Below, piece by piece: positions 27,138 through 41,516 of a DNA stretch of 64,000 bases (position 1 is its first letter; the number at the start of each line of letters is the position of its first letter). Position numbers and translations under genes: made by a program. This DNA comes from an unidentified bacterial endosymbiont (GTDB taxonomy: Bacteria; Pseudomonadota; Gammaproteobacteria; Enterobacterales; Enterobacteriaceae): positions 310,001-374,000 of the forward strand of contig NZ_OU963893.1 of NCBI RefSeq assembly GCF_918797525.1, given 5' to 3'. The notes beneath the pieces were generated by a model. The model was not told the DNA's origin, did no database searches, and was given only the letters and a program-made list of their open reading frames with translations.

Positions 27138-28727
27138 TTAATGGCGGAAGTGACGCATGTCGGTGAAGATCATCGCAATGCCGTGTTCATCGGCGGCGGC
27201 AATCACTTCGTCATCGCGGATAGAACCGCCAGGCTGGATAACACAGGTGATACCCACAGCCGCCGCCGCGTCGATACCATCACGGAACGGGAAGAAGGCG
27301 TCAGACGCCATGGCAGAGCCTTTCACTTTCAGACCTTCATCGGCTGCTTTAATACCGGCGATTTTGGCCGAATAAACGCGGCTCATCTGGCCTGCGCCTA
27401 TTCCGATGGTCATGTTCTCTTTGGCGTAGACGATGGCGTTGGATTTCACGAACTTCGCCACTTTCCAGCAGAACAGCGCGTCTCGCAGTTCCTGTTCGGT
27501 CGGCTGGCGTTTGGTCACCACGCGCAGGTCGGCTTCTGTAACCATACCCAGATCGCGATCCTGTACCAGCAGGCCGCCGTTCACACGCTTGAAGTCCAGG
27601 CCCGGAACGCGTTCCGCCCACTGACCGCAAATCAGCACGCGCACGTTTTGTTTCGCCGCAGTGATTTTCAGCGCGTCTTCGGAAGCGGATGGCGCGATGA
27701 TCACTTCGACGAACTGGCGGGAGATGATGGCCTGCGCGGTTTCAGCATCCAGCTCGCGGTTGAAGGCAATGATGCCGCCGAACGCGGAGGTCGGGTCGGT
27801 TTTGTACGCGCGGTCGTAGGCATCCACAATAGAGCTACTTACCGCCACGCCGCACGGATTGGCGTGTTTGACGATAACGCAGGCAGGCTCGCTGAACGCT
27901 TTCACGCACTCCAGCGCGGCGTCGGTGTCGGCAATGTTGTTATAGGAGAGCGCTTTGCCTTGAACCTGCCGTGCAGTGGCAACAGAGGCTTCTTTTACCT
28001 CTTCTTCTATATAGAAGGCTGCCTGCTGGTGGCTGTTCTCACCGTAACGCATCTCCTGCTTCTTAATGAAGTTCAGATTCAGCGTGCGCGGGAAACGGCC
28101 AGAAGGATCTTTGCTTTCACTGTGGTAAGCCGGTACCAGGCTACCGAAGTAGTTGGCGATCATGCTGTCATACGCCGCGGTGTGCTCGAAGGCTTTGATG
28201 GCAAGGTCGAAACGGGTAGCAAGCTGAAGTGACCCTTCATTGGCATCCATCTCGTTAATAATGGTGTCGTAATCGCTGCTCTTCACCACGATAGCCACAT
28301 CTTTATGATTCTTGGCTGCCGAGCGCACCATGGTCGGGCCGCCGATATCAATATTCTCAACGGCATCCTCAAGAGAACAGCCTTCGCGGGCAACGGTCTG
28401 GGCGAACGGGTAAAGGTTAACGACTACCATGTCGATCGGCGCGATGCCGTGTTGATCCATAATGCCGTCGTCCTGGCCGCGACGACCCAGAATGCCGCCG
28501 TGGACTTTTGGGTGCAGGGTCTTGACGCGTCCATCCATCATTTCCGGGAAACCGGTGTAATCGGAGACTTCAGTTACCGACAGACCTTTATCTGCTAACA
28601 GGCGAGCGGTACCCCCTGTTGAAAGCAGCTCCACACCACGTGCGGAAAGTGCCTGAGCGAATTCGACGATACCGGCTTTATCAGAAACACTGAGCAGAGC
28701 GCGGCGGACTGGACGACGTTGTTGCAT
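27138..28727 (-). CDS. purH: Bifunctional AICAR formyltransferase / IMP cyclohydrolase
   Basis: 529 residues starting [19 protein letters not shown]; the ATG 21 bp upstream has no support, whereas AGGGGA sits 7 bases before this one. The N-terminal MGS-like domain (about 1-150) closes FAICAR to IMP, and the C-terminal domain transfers the formyl group (KHANPCGVA motif). First gene of purHD, under the PurR box upstream. Confidence 0.97.
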   Translation of the reverse strand: MQQRRPVRRALLSVSDKAGIVEFAQALSARGVELLSTGGTARLLADKGLSVTEVSDYTGFPEMMDGRVKTLHPKVHGGILGRRGQDDGIMDQHGIAPIDMVVVNLYPFAQTVAREGCSLEDAVENIDIGGPTMVRSAAKNHKDVAIVVKSSDYDTIINEMDANEGSLQLATRFDLAIKAFEHTAAYDSMIANYFGSLVPAYHSESKDPSGRFPRTLNLNFIKKQEMRYGENSHQQAAFYIEEEVKEASVATARQVQGKALSYNNIADTDAALECVKAFSEPACVIVKHANPCGVAVSSSIVDAYDRAYKTDPTSAFGGIIAFNRELDAETAQAIISRQFVEVIIAPSASEDALKITAAKQNVRVLICGQWAERVPGLDFKRVNGGLLVQDRDLGMVTEADLRVVTKRQPTEQELRDALFCWKVAKFVKSNAIVYAKENMTIGIGAGQMSRVYSAKIAGIKAADEGLKVKGSAMASDAFFPFRDGIDAAAAVGITCVIQPGGSIRDDEVIAAADEHGIAMIFTDMRHFRH

Positions 28728-28835
28728 GGTAAATCCCCTGGATTTCACGATTACAGAGAGCGTTAGATGAATTTTCTTTAAAAAAACTCAGCTAACACAC
28801 CTGGCAGGGTCACTGTATTTAGCGCGAGCATTTTA

Positions 28836-28851
28836 ACGAAAACGTTTGCGC
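28836..28851 (-). promoter_or_regulatory. PurR operator of purHD
   Basis: Minus-strand GCGCAAACGTTTTCGT agrees with the PurR consensus (ACGCAAACGTTTTCGT) at 15 of 16 positions. TAAAAT (28830-28835), just downstream, is a plausible -10, so repressor would cover the promoter, as in E. coli purHD. Confidence 0.85.
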
Positions 28852-28968
28852 AGCGCTCGCATAATTTCACTTTTTCGTGCTATTGTGGATAAGTCTGTGC
28901 GTAAAAGGGTATAAGGCGGGTTTTTGCTGTGTAATTCAGCAGTCAGTCATTTTTGTGTCATTTAGCGG

Positions 28969-28996
28969 TTGCGGTGGCATGAGAACTCCCTATAAT
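28969..28996 (+). promoter_or_regulatory. rrn P1 promoter
   Basis: -35 TTGCGG (28969-28974), 16-bp spacer, -10 TATAAT (28991-28996) and a GC-rich discriminator GCGCCTC. The 16-bp spacing and discriminator are the usual features of stringently controlled rrn P1 promoters. AT-rich sequence upstream fits the UP element and FIS region. Confidence 0.9.
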
Positions 28997-29077
28997 GCGC
29001 CTCCATCGACATGGCAGATGTGAATCACTTCACAAACACCCCGGTCGGTTGAAGAGAAAAAATCCTGAAATAACGGG

Positions 29078-29105
29078 TTGACTCTAAAAGAGGAAAGCGT
29101 AATAT
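29078..29105 (+). promoter_or_regulatory. rrn P2 promoter
   Basis: -35 TTGACT (29078-29083), 16-bp spacer, -10 TAATAT (29100-29105), about 109 bp downstream of P1. Confidence 0.85.
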
Positions 29106-29115
29106 ACGCCACCTC

Positions 29116-29156
29116 GCAACGGTGAGCGAAAGCCGCGTTGCACTGCTCTTTAACAA
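29116..29156 (+). promoter_or_regulatory. rRNA antitermination boxB/boxA
   Basis: A boxB-like stem (GCAACG 29116-29121 with CGTTGC 29136-29141) is followed by the boxA sequence TGCTCTTTAACAA (29144-29156). NusB-S10 and NusG assemble here to make the elongating polymerase resistant to Rho. Confidence 0.88.
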
Positions 29157-29287
29157 TTTATCAGACAATCTGTGTGGGCACTCAAAGTGACATGGATTCT
29201 TAACGTCGCAAGACGAAAAATGAATACCAAGTCTCTGAGTGAACATACGTAATTCATTACGAAGTTTAATTCACGAGCATCAAACTT

Positions 29288-30827
<1,540 letters not shown>

Positions 30828-30896
30828 CCTTAAAGAACCTGCCTTTGTAGTGCTCACACAGATTGTCTGATGAAATACAGCAGTAAAAATCTCTGC

Positions 30897-30973
<77 letters not shown>

Positions 30974-30996
30974 AATTTTTGCTGATGCTGCGTTGC

Positions 30997-31033
30997 GGTG
31001 ACACTCACATACCTGAGTATGCTCCGTGTCACC
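30997..31033 (+). repeat. Spacer stem-loop between tRNA-Ile and tRNA-Ala
   Basis: GGTGACAC (30997-31004) pairs with GTGTCACC (31026-31033), and inside this CATAC pairs with GTATG. A long imperfect hairpin of this type resembles the mobile ribosomal spacer loops (rsl) described in enteric rrn spacers; that identification is by analogy only. Confidence 0.5.
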
Positions 31034-31078
31034 ACGCCTTGCCTCAACAAAAATTACCGGTAGAGAGATAACTACGAT

Positions 31079-31154
31079 GGGGCTATAGCTCAGCTGGGAG
31101 AGCGCCTGCCTTGCACGCAGGAGGTCTGCGGTTCGATCCCGCATAGCTCCACCA
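31079..31154 (+). tRNA. tRNA-Ala (UGC)
   Basis: 76 nt with encoded CCA. The anticodon TGC lies in CCTGCCTTGCACGCAGG; T-loop GGTTCGATCCC. Confidence 0.97.
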
Positions 31155-31217
31155 TCCTTTTACTGCACAAAACAAGAAAACTTCAGAGTGAACCTGAAAA
31201 GGTGCACTGCGAAGTTT

Positions 31218-31230
31218 TGCTCTTTAAAAA
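31218..31230 (+). promoter_or_regulatory. Spacer boxA before 23S rRNA
   Basis: TGCTCTTTAAAAA matches the second boxA commonly found upstream of 23S genes. The rest of the 173-bp tRNA-Ala to 23S spacer holds the 5' strand of the 23S processing stalk. Confidence 0.75.
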
Positions 31231-31327
31231 TCTGGATCAAGCTGAAAATTGAAACGACACATCTTTAATGGTGTGTTTGAGTCTCTCAAATTTTCACAAT
31301 CAGAGGCGAAACAGCTTCGGGTTGTGA

Positions 31328-34234
<2,907 letters not shown>

Positions 34235-34294
34235 ACAACGCCGAAGCTGTTTTGGCGGAGAGAGAGATTTTCAGCCTGATACAGATAAAGAATT

Positions 34295-34414
34295 TGCCTG
34301 GCGGCTGTAGCGCGGTGGTCCCACCTGACCCCATGCCGAACTCAGAAGTGAAACGCCGTAGCGCCGATGGTAGTGTGGGGTCTCCCCATGTGAGAGTAGG
34401 GAACTGCCAGGCAT
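34295..34414 (+). rRNA. 5S ribosomal RNA
   Basis: Exactly 120 nt, from TGCCTGGCGGC to GAACTGCCAGGCAT, whose ends pair to form helix I. Single 5S copy, 60 nt after 23S. No distal tRNA follows. Confidence 0.97.
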
Positions 34415-34425
34415 CAATAAAGAAG

Positions 34426-34455
34426 AACCCCGTACCGTAAGGTGCGGGGTTTTTT
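34426..34455 (+). terminator. rrn operon terminator
   Basis: AACCCCGTACC-GTAA-GGTGCGGGGTT, a stem with one mismatch, followed by further T. Confidence 0.93.
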
Positions 34456-34542
34456 GCTTTTGCATTTTACTATTTTCCCTCCTTGAAATTTTCTCACCTT
34501 GCACATGCATACTCGACATTCAAAGCATTTCTGGGTATCTTT

Positions 34543-34574
34543 AGCTGTCTGGATGTCTAAACGTTTATACGTAT
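34543..34574 (+). promoter_or_regulatory. MetJ operator of metA (four tandem met boxes)
   Basis: Four contiguous 8-bp boxes read AGCTGTCT, GGATGTCT, AAACGTTT and ATACGTAT. Their matches to AGACGTCT are 5, 5, 4 and 4 of 8. Tandem in-phase boxes are the arrangement bound cooperatively by MetJ-SAM. They end 19 bp before the metA ATG. Confidence 0.85.
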
Positions 34575-34593
34575 GCTGTGAGGAAGTAAGGTT

Positions 34594-35523
34594 ATGCCGA
34601 TTCGGGTGCAGGACGAGCTACCAGCCGTCAATTTCTTACGTGAAGAAAACGTCTTTGTGATGACGGCTTCACGTGCCACAGGTCAGGAAATTCGTCCGCT
34701 AAAGGTGCTTATTCTCAATCTGATGCCGAAAAAAATCGAGACAGAGAACCAATTTCTGCGTCTGCTTTCGAACTCACCCCTACAGGTGGATATCCAGTTG
34801 CTGCGTATTGATGCCCGCGAGTCGCGCAATACACCGTCTGAGCATCTGAACAACTTTTACTGTAACTTCGACGATATCCGTGAGGATAATTTTGATGGAT
34901 TGATTGTGACCGGCGCGCCGCTGGGTCTGGTGGAGTTCAATGACGTTGCCTACTGGCCGCAGATCAAACAGGTGATGGAGTGGGCAAAAGATCACGTCAC
35001 TTCCACGCTTTTTGTCTGTTGGGCGGTACAAGCCGCACTGAATATTCTTTATGGGATCCCCAAGCAAACCCGCAGTGACAAGCTTTCAGGCGTATATGCA
35101 CACCATATTCTTCATCCCCATGCGCTACTGACGCGCGGTTTTGATGACTCCTTCCTTGCTCCGCACTCCCGGTATGCCGATTTCCCGGCTCAATTGATTC
35201 GGGACTATACCGATCTGGAGATCCTGGCGGAAACGGAAGACGGAGATGCCTACCTGTTTGCCAGTAAAGACAAACGTATTGCTTTTGTCACGGGACATCC
35301 TGAGTATGATCCGCATACCCTTGCGGCCGAATATTTTCGCGATATCGAAGCGGGTCTTAATCCGGATGTCCCGTACAACTATTTCCCGAAAAACGACCCG
35401 CAACACACGCCAGCGGCAACCTGGCGTAGTCATGGAAATTTGTTATTTACCAACTGGCTCAACTATTACGTCTACCAAATTACGCCATACGATCTGCGTC
35501 ATATGAATCCGACGCTGGAGTAA
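34594..35523 (+). CDS. metA: Homoserine O-succinyltransferase
   Basis: 309 residues, same as E. coli. First committed enzyme of methionine synthesis; transfers succinate from succinyl-CoA to homoserine. The nucleophile is Cys142 in FVCWAVQA, and the His-Glu pair is in VTGHPEYD. The E. coli enzyme is thermolabile and limits growth at high temperature; no unusual substitution is obvious here. Regulated by the MetJ boxes immediately upstream. Confidence 0.97.
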   Translation: MPIRVQDELPAVNFLREENVFVMTASRATGQEIRPLKVLILNLMPKKIETENQFLRLLSNSPLQVDIQLLRIDARESRNTPSEHLNNFYCNFDDIREDNFDGLIVTGAPLGLVEFNDVAYWPQIKQVMEWAKDHVTSTLFVCWAVQAALNILYGIPKQTRSDKLSGVYAHHILHPHALLTRGFDDSFLAPHSRYADFPAQLIRDYTDLEILAETEDGDAYLFASKDKRIAFVTGHPEYDPHTLAAEYFRDIEAGLNPDVPYNYFPKNDPQHTPAATWRSHGNLLFTNWLNYYVYQITPYDLRHMNPTLE

Positions 35524-35568
35524 TCTTCTGCTCTAAACGATCCTAAAGCGTTTCAGCTATTTGCAACA

Positions 35569-35590
35569 GGCACCTTCGGGTGCCTTTTTT
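35569..35590 (+). terminator. metA terminator
   Basis: GGCACC-TTCG-GGTGCC followed by six T. Confidence 0.93.
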
Positions 35591-35666
35591 ATTTCCGAAA
35601 TAGCACTCAACATCCACTGCAACTTTAATAACTTGTTAATCAGCAAGTTACAGTTGACTTGAAATT

Positions 35667-35710
35667 AAAATGGAAATTGTTTTTGATTTTAGAAAAATAA
35701 TAGATAGTCT
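35667..35710 (+). promoter_or_regulatory. aceBAK promoter with IclR operator
   Basis: The segment AAAATGGAAATTGTTTTTGA matches the E. coli aceB IclR box as I recall it. TTGATT (35683-35688) and TAGTCT (35705-35710), 16 bp apart, correspond to the promoter. IclR would therefore cover the -35 region. Confidence 0.75.
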
Positions 35711-35792
35711 TAAATCTGCTGAGCGAAAATCAAACAGCGATCTTTCGCTCGCATTGGGGGAGTGATATTGGATCTCGTTGAGGAGCAGAAAA

Positions 35793-37394
35793 ATGACACA
35801 ACAGACAATCACGGTTGATGAACTGGCTTTTACCCAGCCATATGGCGACCAGGAGCAGCAAATTCTTACGGCAGAAGCGGTAGACTTTCTCACCGAGCTG
35901 GTGACTCGCTTTACCCCACAGCGCAACAAACTGCTGGCGGCACGCATTTATCAACAGCAGGAAATTGACGAGGGTAAATTACCCGGGTTTATTTCGGAAA
36001 CAGCTTCCATTCGTCATGGCGAATGGAAAATCCGCGGCATCCCTGATGATTTACAGGATCGTCGCGTGGAGATCACCGGCCCGGTAGAGCGCAAGATGGT
36101 GATCAACGCCATGAACGCCAACGTTAACGTTTTTATGGCGGATTTCGAAGATTCTCTGGCACCGGACTGGCGTAAAGTGATTGAGGGGCAAATCAACCTG
36201 CGTGATGCCGTTAACGGGACTATCAGTTACACCAACGAAGCCGGTAAAATTTATCAACTCAAACCGGATCCGGCGGTTCTGATCTGTCGCGTACGTGGTC
36301 TGCATCTGCCTGAAAAGCACGTGACCTGGCGCAGTGAAGCCATCCCGGGCAGTCTGTTTGATTTCGCTCTCTATTTCTTTCACAACCACAAAAGCCTGCT
36401 GGCGAAAGGCAGTGGCCCCTATTTCTATTTACCAAAAACCCAGTCATGGCAAGAAGCCGCGTGGTGGAGTGACGTCTTCAGCTATGCAGAAGATCGTTTC
36501 AACCTGGCGCGCGGCACCATCAAAGCCACGCTACTGATTGAAACGCTGCCTGCAGTATTCCAGATGAACGAAATTCTGCATGCGCTGCGCGACCATATTG
36601 TGGGCCTGAACTGCGGACGCTGGGATTACATCTTCAGCTATATCAAAACGCTCAAGAATCACGCCGACCGCGTGTTGCCGGATCGCCAGGTTGTCACCAT
36701 GGATAAACCTTTCCTGAGCGCTTACTCACGCTTGCTGATTAAGACCTGCCACAAGCGCGGAGCCTTTGCGATGGGGGGCATGGCGGCATTTATTCCGAGC
36801 AAAGACGCCGGGCGCAATAATCAGGTGCTTAACAAAGTGAAAGCGGATAAAGAGCTGGAAGCGCGTAACGGCCATGACGGAACCTGGATTGCCCATCCGG
36901 GGCTGGCCGATACGGCGATGGACGTCTTTAATCGCGTACTGGGGAACAATAAAAACCAGCTGTTTATCACCCTTGAAGAGGATGCGCCAGTAGCAGAAGA
37001 ACACCTGCTGGTACCCTGTACCGGCGAAAGGACGGAAGAGGGCATGCGCGCCAATATCCGCGTTGCCGTGCAGTACATCGAAGCGTGGATTTCCGGTAAC
37101 GGCTGCGTGCCGATTTACGGCCTGATGGAAGATGCCGCCACGGCGGAGATCTCGCGAACCTCTATCTGGCAGTGGATCCACCATCAACAAACGCTAAGTA
37201 ACGGCAAGCTGGTCACCAAATCCCTGTTCCGCCAAATGCTGGGTGAAGAGTTGCGGGTTATCCAGGACGAGCTGGGCGAACACCGTTTTAGCCGCGGCCG
37301 TTTTGACGACGCTGCGCGCCTGTTGGAGCAAATCACCACCTCAGATGAGTTAATCGACTTCCTCACTTTGCCGGGCTACCGCTTGCTGGCGTAA
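35793..37394 (+). CDS. aceB: Malate synthase A
   Basis: 533 residues from [19 protein letters not shown] strong GAGGAG site lies 7 bases before this ATG, so an upstream in-frame start 15 bp earlier is rejected. It condenses glyoxylate with acetyl-CoA to malate in the glyoxylate bypass. The family signature [20 protein letters not shown] is present. First gene of aceBAK, 31 bp before aceA. Confidence 0.97.
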   Translation: MTQQTITVDELAFTQPYGDQEQQILTAEAVDFLTELVTRFTPQRNKLLAARIYQQQEIDEGKLPGFISETASIRHGEWKIRGIPDDLQDRRVEITGPVERKMVINAMNANVNVFMADFEDSLAPDWRKVIEGQINLRDAVNGTISYTNEAGKIYQLKPDPAVLICRVRGLHLPEKHVTWRSEAIPGSLFDFALYFFHNHKSLLAKGSGPYFYLPKTQSWQEAAWWSDVFSYAEDRFNLARGTIKATLLIETLPAVFQMNEILHALRDHIVGLNCGRWDYIFSYIKTLKNHADRVLPDRQVVTMDKPFLSAYSRLLIKTCHKRGAFAMGGMAAFIPSKDAGRNNQVLNKVKADKELEARNGHDGTWIAHPGLADTAMDVFNRVLGNNKNQLFITLEEDAPVAEEHLLVPCTGERTEEGMRANIRVAVQYIEAWISGNGCVPIYGLMEDAATAEISRTSIWQWIHHQQTLSNGKLVTKSLFRQMLGEELRVIQDELGEHRFSRGRFDDAARLLEQITTSDELIDFLTLPGYRLLA

Positions 37395-37425
37395 TTCACC
37401 TCATAACAATACGGAGCATCTGCAC

Positions 37426-38730
37426 ATGAAAACCCGCACCCAACAGATCGAAGAATTACAAAAAGAGTGGACTCAACCGCGCTGGGAGGGCATCCGCCGT
37501 CCGTACAGCGCCGAGGAAGTGGTGAAATTACGCGGCTCGGTTAACCCTGAATGTACGCTGGCACAACATGGCGCGGCGAAAATGTGGCGTCTGCTGCACG
37601 GCAGCTCTAAAAAAGGCTACATCAACAGCCTTGGCGCGCTAACCGGCGGCCAGGCGCTGCAGCAGGCGAAGGCAGGTATTGAGGCAATCTATCTTTCCGG
37701 ATGGCAGGTTGCGGCGGATGCCAACCTCGCCTCCAGCATGTATCCGGATCAATCGCTCTATCCGGCAAACTCCGTGCCGTCGGTGGTGGATCGGATCAAC
37801 AACACTTTCCGCCGCGCGGATCAGATCCAGTGGGCGGCAGGTATCGAGCCAAACGATCCGCGCTTTACCGACTATTTCCTGCCGATCGTCGCGGATGCAG
37901 AAGCGGGTTTCGGCGGGGTATTGAACGCGTATGAGCTGATGAAATCGATGATTGAGGCCGGTGCAGCGGCCGTTCACTTCGAAGATCAGCTGGCGTCGGT
38001 GAAGAAGTGTGGGCACATGGGCGGCAAGGTACTGGTACCGACGCAGGAAGCCATTCAGAAGCTGGTCGCGGCGCGTCTTGCCGCAGACGTTCTCGGCGTG
38101 CCGACGCTGGTCATTGCGCGTACCGATGCGGATGCAGCGGATCTCATTACTTCTGACTGTGACCCGTATGACAGCGAATTTATTACCGGCGAGCGTACCA
38201 GCGAAGGCTTTTACCGCACCCATGCAGGTATCGAGCAGGCGATTAGCCGTGGCCTGGCGTATGCGCCCTATGCGGACCTGATATGGTGTGAAACCTCTAC
38301 GCCAGACCTGGGGCTGGCGCAACGCTTTGCCGATGCCATTCATGCGAAATTCCCGGGCAAACTGCTGGCCTATAACTGCTCGCCGTCCTTCAACTGGCAG
38401 AAGAAACTGGATGACAAAACCATCGCCAGCTTCCAGCAACAGCTGTCTGACATGGGCTACAAATACCAGTTCATCACCCTGGCGGGTATTCACAGCATGT
38501 GGTTCAACATGTTCGACCTGGCACACGCCTACGCGCAGGGGGAAGGCATGAAGCACTATGTCGAGAAAGTGCAACAGCCAGAGTTTGCCGCAGGTAAAGA
38601 TGGTTATACCTTCGTCTCGCACCAGCAGGAGGTAGGCACCGGCTATTTCGATAACGTCACCACCATTATTCAGGGCGGCACCTCCTCAGTCACCGCCTTA
38701 ACGGGGTCAACCGAAGAAGCACAGTTTTAA
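37426..38730 (+). CDS. aceA: Isocitrate lyase
   Basis: 434 residues. Splits isocitrate into glyoxylate and succinate. The catalytic loop KKCGHMGGK carries Cys195, the same number as in E. coli. The middle gene of the aceBAK operon; its stop is followed directly by the palindromic repeat that leads into aceK. Confidence 0.98.
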   Translation: MKTRTQQIEELQKEWTQPRWEGIRRPYSAEEVVKLRGSVNPECTLAQHGAAKMWRLLHGSSKKGYINSLGALTGGQALQQAKAGIEAIYLSGWQVAADANLASSMYPDQSLYPANSVPSVVDRINNTFRRADQIQWAAGIEPNDPRFTDYFLPIVADAEAGFGGVLNAYELMKSMIEAGAAAVHFEDQLASVKKCGHMGGKVLVPTQEAIQKLVAARLAADVLGVPTLVIARTDADAADLITSDCDPYDSEFITGERTSEGFYRTHAGIEQAISRGLAYAPYADLIWCETSTPDLGLAQRFADAIHAKFPGKLLAYNCSPSFNWQKKLDDKTIASFQQQLSDMGYKYQFITLAGIHSMWFNMFDLAHAYAQGEGMKHYVEKVQQPEFAAGKDGYTFVSHQQEVGTGYFDNVTTIIQGGTSSVTALTGSTEEAQF

Positions 38731-38734
38731 TCTG

Positions 38735-38776
38735 TTCCCCCTCTCCCCCCGGGGAGAGGGCCGGGTTGAGGGGGAA
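38735..38776 (+). repeat. Palindromic repeat, copy 2, carrying the aceK ribosome-binding site
   Basis: CCCTCTCCCC and GGGGAGAGGG form a perfect 10-bp stem with a 2-base loop, then CCGGGTTGAGGGGGAA. Same order and orientation as copy 1 at 25789. The final GAGGGGG (38769-38775) is the aceK Shine-Dalgarno sequence and is complementary to CCCCCTC at the start of the repeat (38737-38743), so two alternative folds are possible, one hiding the site. Confidence 0.75.
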
Positions 38777-38780
38777 TTAT

Positions 38781-40526
38781 ATGTCGCGTGGTCTGGAATT
38801 ATTGATTGCACAAACCATTCTGCAGGGCTTCGACGCCCAGTATGGCCGTTTTCTGGAGGTCACTTCCGGCGCGCAGCAACGCTTTGAACAAGCAGACTGG
38901 CATGCGGTGCAACAGGCTATGAAGCAGCGTATCCACCTTTACGATCACCACGTGGGCCTGGTGGTGAAACAACTCCGTTGTATTACCGACGGTAAACACC
39001 CCGACGCGGCATTTTTACTGCGCGTGAAGGAGCACTACGCTCATCTGTTACCCGACTATCCGCGCTTCGAAATTGCGGAGAGTTTCTTCAACTCCGTCTA
39101 TTGCCGGCTATTTGACCACCGGGCATTATCCCCTGAGCGGTTATTTATCTTCAGCTCCCAGCCGGAGCGACGCTTTCGTTCCATTCCGCGTCCGCTGGCG
39201 AAAGATTTTTTCCCCGATCGCGGATGGGAAAAGATGCTGCATCGGGTATTATCCGACTTACCGCTGCGTTTGCCCTGGGAGAACAAAGCCCGGGATATCG
39301 GCTATATCATCGCGCACCTCAATGAAACCATCGGCGCAGAGACGCTCACCCAGAGCCATTTGCAGGTTGCCAATGAGCTTTTCTACCGCAATAAAGCCGC
39401 CTGGCTGGTCGGCAAACTGGTGATGCCATCGGCCACGGTGCCGTTTCTGCTGCCCATTCACCGTACCGATGACGGTGAGCTTTTTGTGGATACCTGCCTG
39501 ACGACCAGCGTCGGGGCCAGCATTGTCTTCGGTTTCGCCCGTTCCTATTTTATGGTCTACGCCCTGCTACCTGCGGCCCTCGTGGAGTGGTTGCGCGAGA
39601 TCCTGCCCGGAAAATCGACTGCCGAACTGTATATGGCGATTGGCTGTCAGAAGCATGCAAAAACCGAAAGCTATCGGGAGTATCTGTACTATATTTCCAG
39701 CGCGGATGAGCTGTTTATTGAAGCCCCCGGTATTCGCGGCATGGTGATGCTGGTGTTTACGCTGCCAGGATTTGACCGGGTGTTTAAGGTGATAAAAGAT
39801 AAATTCGCGCCGCAGAAAGAGATGACCGCCGCCCACGTCCGGGCCTGTTACCAGTTGGTGAAAGAGCACGACCGCGTCGGACGAATGGCCGATACCCAGG
39901 AGTACGAAAATTTCGTGCTGGATAAACAGCAGATTGATCCGGCGCTGATGGCGCTGTTAATGCAGGAAGCGCCGGGGAAGATCACCGATCTTGGCGACAA
40001 AATCGTGATAAGCCATCTTTATATTGAGCGACGCATGGTGCCGCTGAACATCTGGCTGGAACAGTCAGAAGGCCAGGCGCTGCGGGATGCGATTGAAGAG
40101 TATGGCAATGCCATCCGCCAGCTCGCCGCTGCGAACATTTTTCCTGGCGACATGCTATTCAAAAACTTCGGCGTCACGCGCCACGGCCGGGTGGTGTTCT
40201 ACGATTACGATGAAATTTGCTATATGACCGAGGTGAATTTCCGCGACATTCCGCAGCCGCGCTATCCGGAAGATGAACTGTCCGGCGAGCCATGGTACAG
40301 CGTCTCGCCTGGTGATGTCTTTCCTGAAGAATTCCGCCACTGGCTGTGCGTTGACCCGCGTATCAGACCGTTATTTGAAGAGATGCATGATGACCTGTTT
40401 CGCGCCAGCTACTGGCGTGGTCTGCAGACGCGGATCAAGAACGGGCATGTGGAAGACGTCTACGCTTACCGCCGCAAGCAGCGGTTTAGCGTGCGGTTTA
40501 ACGCATCCCACCGTACGCCAGCGTAA
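38781..40526 (+). CDS. aceK: Isocitrate dehydrogenase kinase/phosphatase
   Basis: 581 residues from [20 protein letters not shown]; a TTG 15 bp upstream is rejected because GAGGGGG is ideally placed before this ATG. AceK phosphorylates and inactivates isocitrate dehydrogenase on acetate and reverses it. The C-terminus reads [10 protein letters not shown], a few residues longer than I recall for E. coli. The last 29 bp run into the end of the convergent iclR gene. E. coli K-12 has arpA between the two. Confidence 0.96.
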   Translation: MSRGLELLIAQTILQGFDAQYGRFLEVTSGAQQRFEQADWHAVQQAMKQRIHLYDHHVGLVVKQLRCITDGKHPDAAFLLRVKEHYAHLLPDYPRFEIAESFFNSVYCRLFDHRALSPERLFIFSSQPERRFRSIPRPLAKDFFPDRGWEKMLHRVLSDLPLRLPWENKARDIGYIIAHLNETIGAETLTQSHLQVANELFYRNKAAWLVGKLVMPSATVPFLLPIHRTDDGELFVDTCLTTSVGASIVFGFARSYFMVYALLPAALVEWLREILPGKSTAELYMAIGCQKHAKTESYREYLYYISSADELFIEAPGIRGMVMLVFTLPGFDRVFKVIKDKFAPQKEMTAAHVRACYQLVKEHDRVGRMADTQEYENFVLDKQQIDPALMALLMQEAPGKITDLGDKIVISHLYIERRMVPLNIWLEQSEGQALRDAIEEYGNAIRQLAAANIFPGDMLFKNFGVTRHGRVVFYDYDEICYMTEVNFRDIPQPRYPEDELSGEPWYSVSPGDVFPEEFRHWLCVDPRIRPLFEEMHDDLFRASYWRGLQTRIKNGHVEDVYAYRRKQRFSVRFNASHRTPA

Positions 40527-41325
40527 CCTCTTTCGCCGCCTTAATCACCAGCGCACCCAGCTCGGTCACGCGGTCATCTGTCATACGCGAAATCGGCCCG
40601 GAGATGGAAATGGCCGCAAAGGGCTCGCGGTGTTCGTCAAAAATACAGGCCGCGAGGCAACGTAACCCGAGTGCATGTTCTTCATCATCAAATGAATAGC
40701 CGCGCTTGCGGGAAATAGCCAGATCTTCTTTCAGATGCACAGGGGAAACCAGCGTGGCGTGCGTATAGGCGTGCAGACCTTTGCGATGTAACAACCCGGT
40801 AACCTGCTCTTCGCTGAGCTGTGATAAGAAGGCCTTACCCGCCCCGGAGGCATGCATCGGCAACTTGCCGCCAATGGGCGCCGACATGCGCATTAACTGC
40901 GTGCACTGCACCTGGTCAATAATGATTGCCTGATGATCGCTCTGATCCAGCACTGCCAGGTTCACCGTCTCGCCAGAGTCTTCCATTAGCTGGCGCAGAA
41001 TAGGGTGCACAATCGCCAGCAGGTTGCGGCTCTGCAGGAAGCTACTGCCGACAACAAACGCATGTGCCCCCACCGCCCAATGCCCTAAATCCCCCACCTG
41101 ACGGACAAAGCCCAACTGTTGCATGGTGGTCAGCAGACGGTGGGTGGTAGAGTTTGGCAAACCAGCCTGTTGCGCCAGCTCGGTCAGGGCCACACTGCTG
41201 TGCGACTCGGCTATCCATTCCAGCAGCTTCAGGCCACGCGTCAGCGATTGAACCTGTCCGCCCTGAGGCGCAGCGGAGGGGACAGCGGGTTTTCTGCCGC
41301 GTTTAGCGGGAACGGTAGCGACCAT
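40498..41325 (-). CDS. iclR: Acetate operon repressor IclR
   Basis: 275 residues. Winged-helix N-terminus ([20 protein letters not shown], about 45-64) and C-terminal IclR ligand domain ([15 protein letters not shown]). It represses aceBAK and itself; pyruvate and glyoxylate modulate it in E. coli. Its 3' end overlaps the end of aceK tail-to-tail by 29 bp. An IclR box lies just upstream. Confidence 0.97.
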   Translation of the reverse strand: MVATVPAKRGRKPAVPSAAPQGGQVQSLTRGLKLLEWIAESHSSVALTELAQQAGLPNSTTHRLLTTMQQLGFVRQVGDLGHWAVGAHAFVVGSSFLQSRNLLAIVHPILRQLMEDSGETVNLAVLDQSDHQAIIIDQVQCTQLMRMSAPIGGKLPMHASGAGKAFLSQLSEEQVTGLLHRKGLHAYTHATLVSPVHLKEDLAISRKRGYSFDDEEHALGLRCLAACIFDEHREPFAAISISGPISRMTDDRVTELGALVIKAAKEVTLAYGGMR

Positions 41326-41345
41326 GACGGTCTCCTTTTCTGTAT

Positions 41346-41362
41346 CGTGGAAATCATTTTCG
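41346..41362 (-). promoter_or_regulatory. IclR autoregulatory operator
   Basis: CGTGGAAATCATTTTCG (written on the plus strand) resembles the IclR box TGGAAAT-N-ATTTCCA and the aceB operator. It lies about 20-35 bp before the iclR start codon. Confidence 0.65.
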
Positions 41363-41413
41363 TTTTATTTGGTGATTTTGCAACCGTATCCTGACTGATC
41401 GGATGAGTCATGG

Positions 41414-41426
41414 TGAACTTGTCTCA
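41414..41426 (+). promoter_or_regulatory. Possible MetR site upstream of metH
   Basis: TGAACTTGTCTCA fits TGAA-N5-TTCA at 7 of 8 defined bases. MetR activates metH in E. coli. The distance to the metH start is about 90 bp. A single weak match, so tentative. Confidence 0.35.
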
Positions 41427-41516
41427 TGTTACGGCAGTGCGCCTTTTCCACCCTGCAAGATTATGCCAGTATGGAACGCAGCCTTTTGGCCATGTTGAGC
41501 GTTGTCGGGAGCAAGT

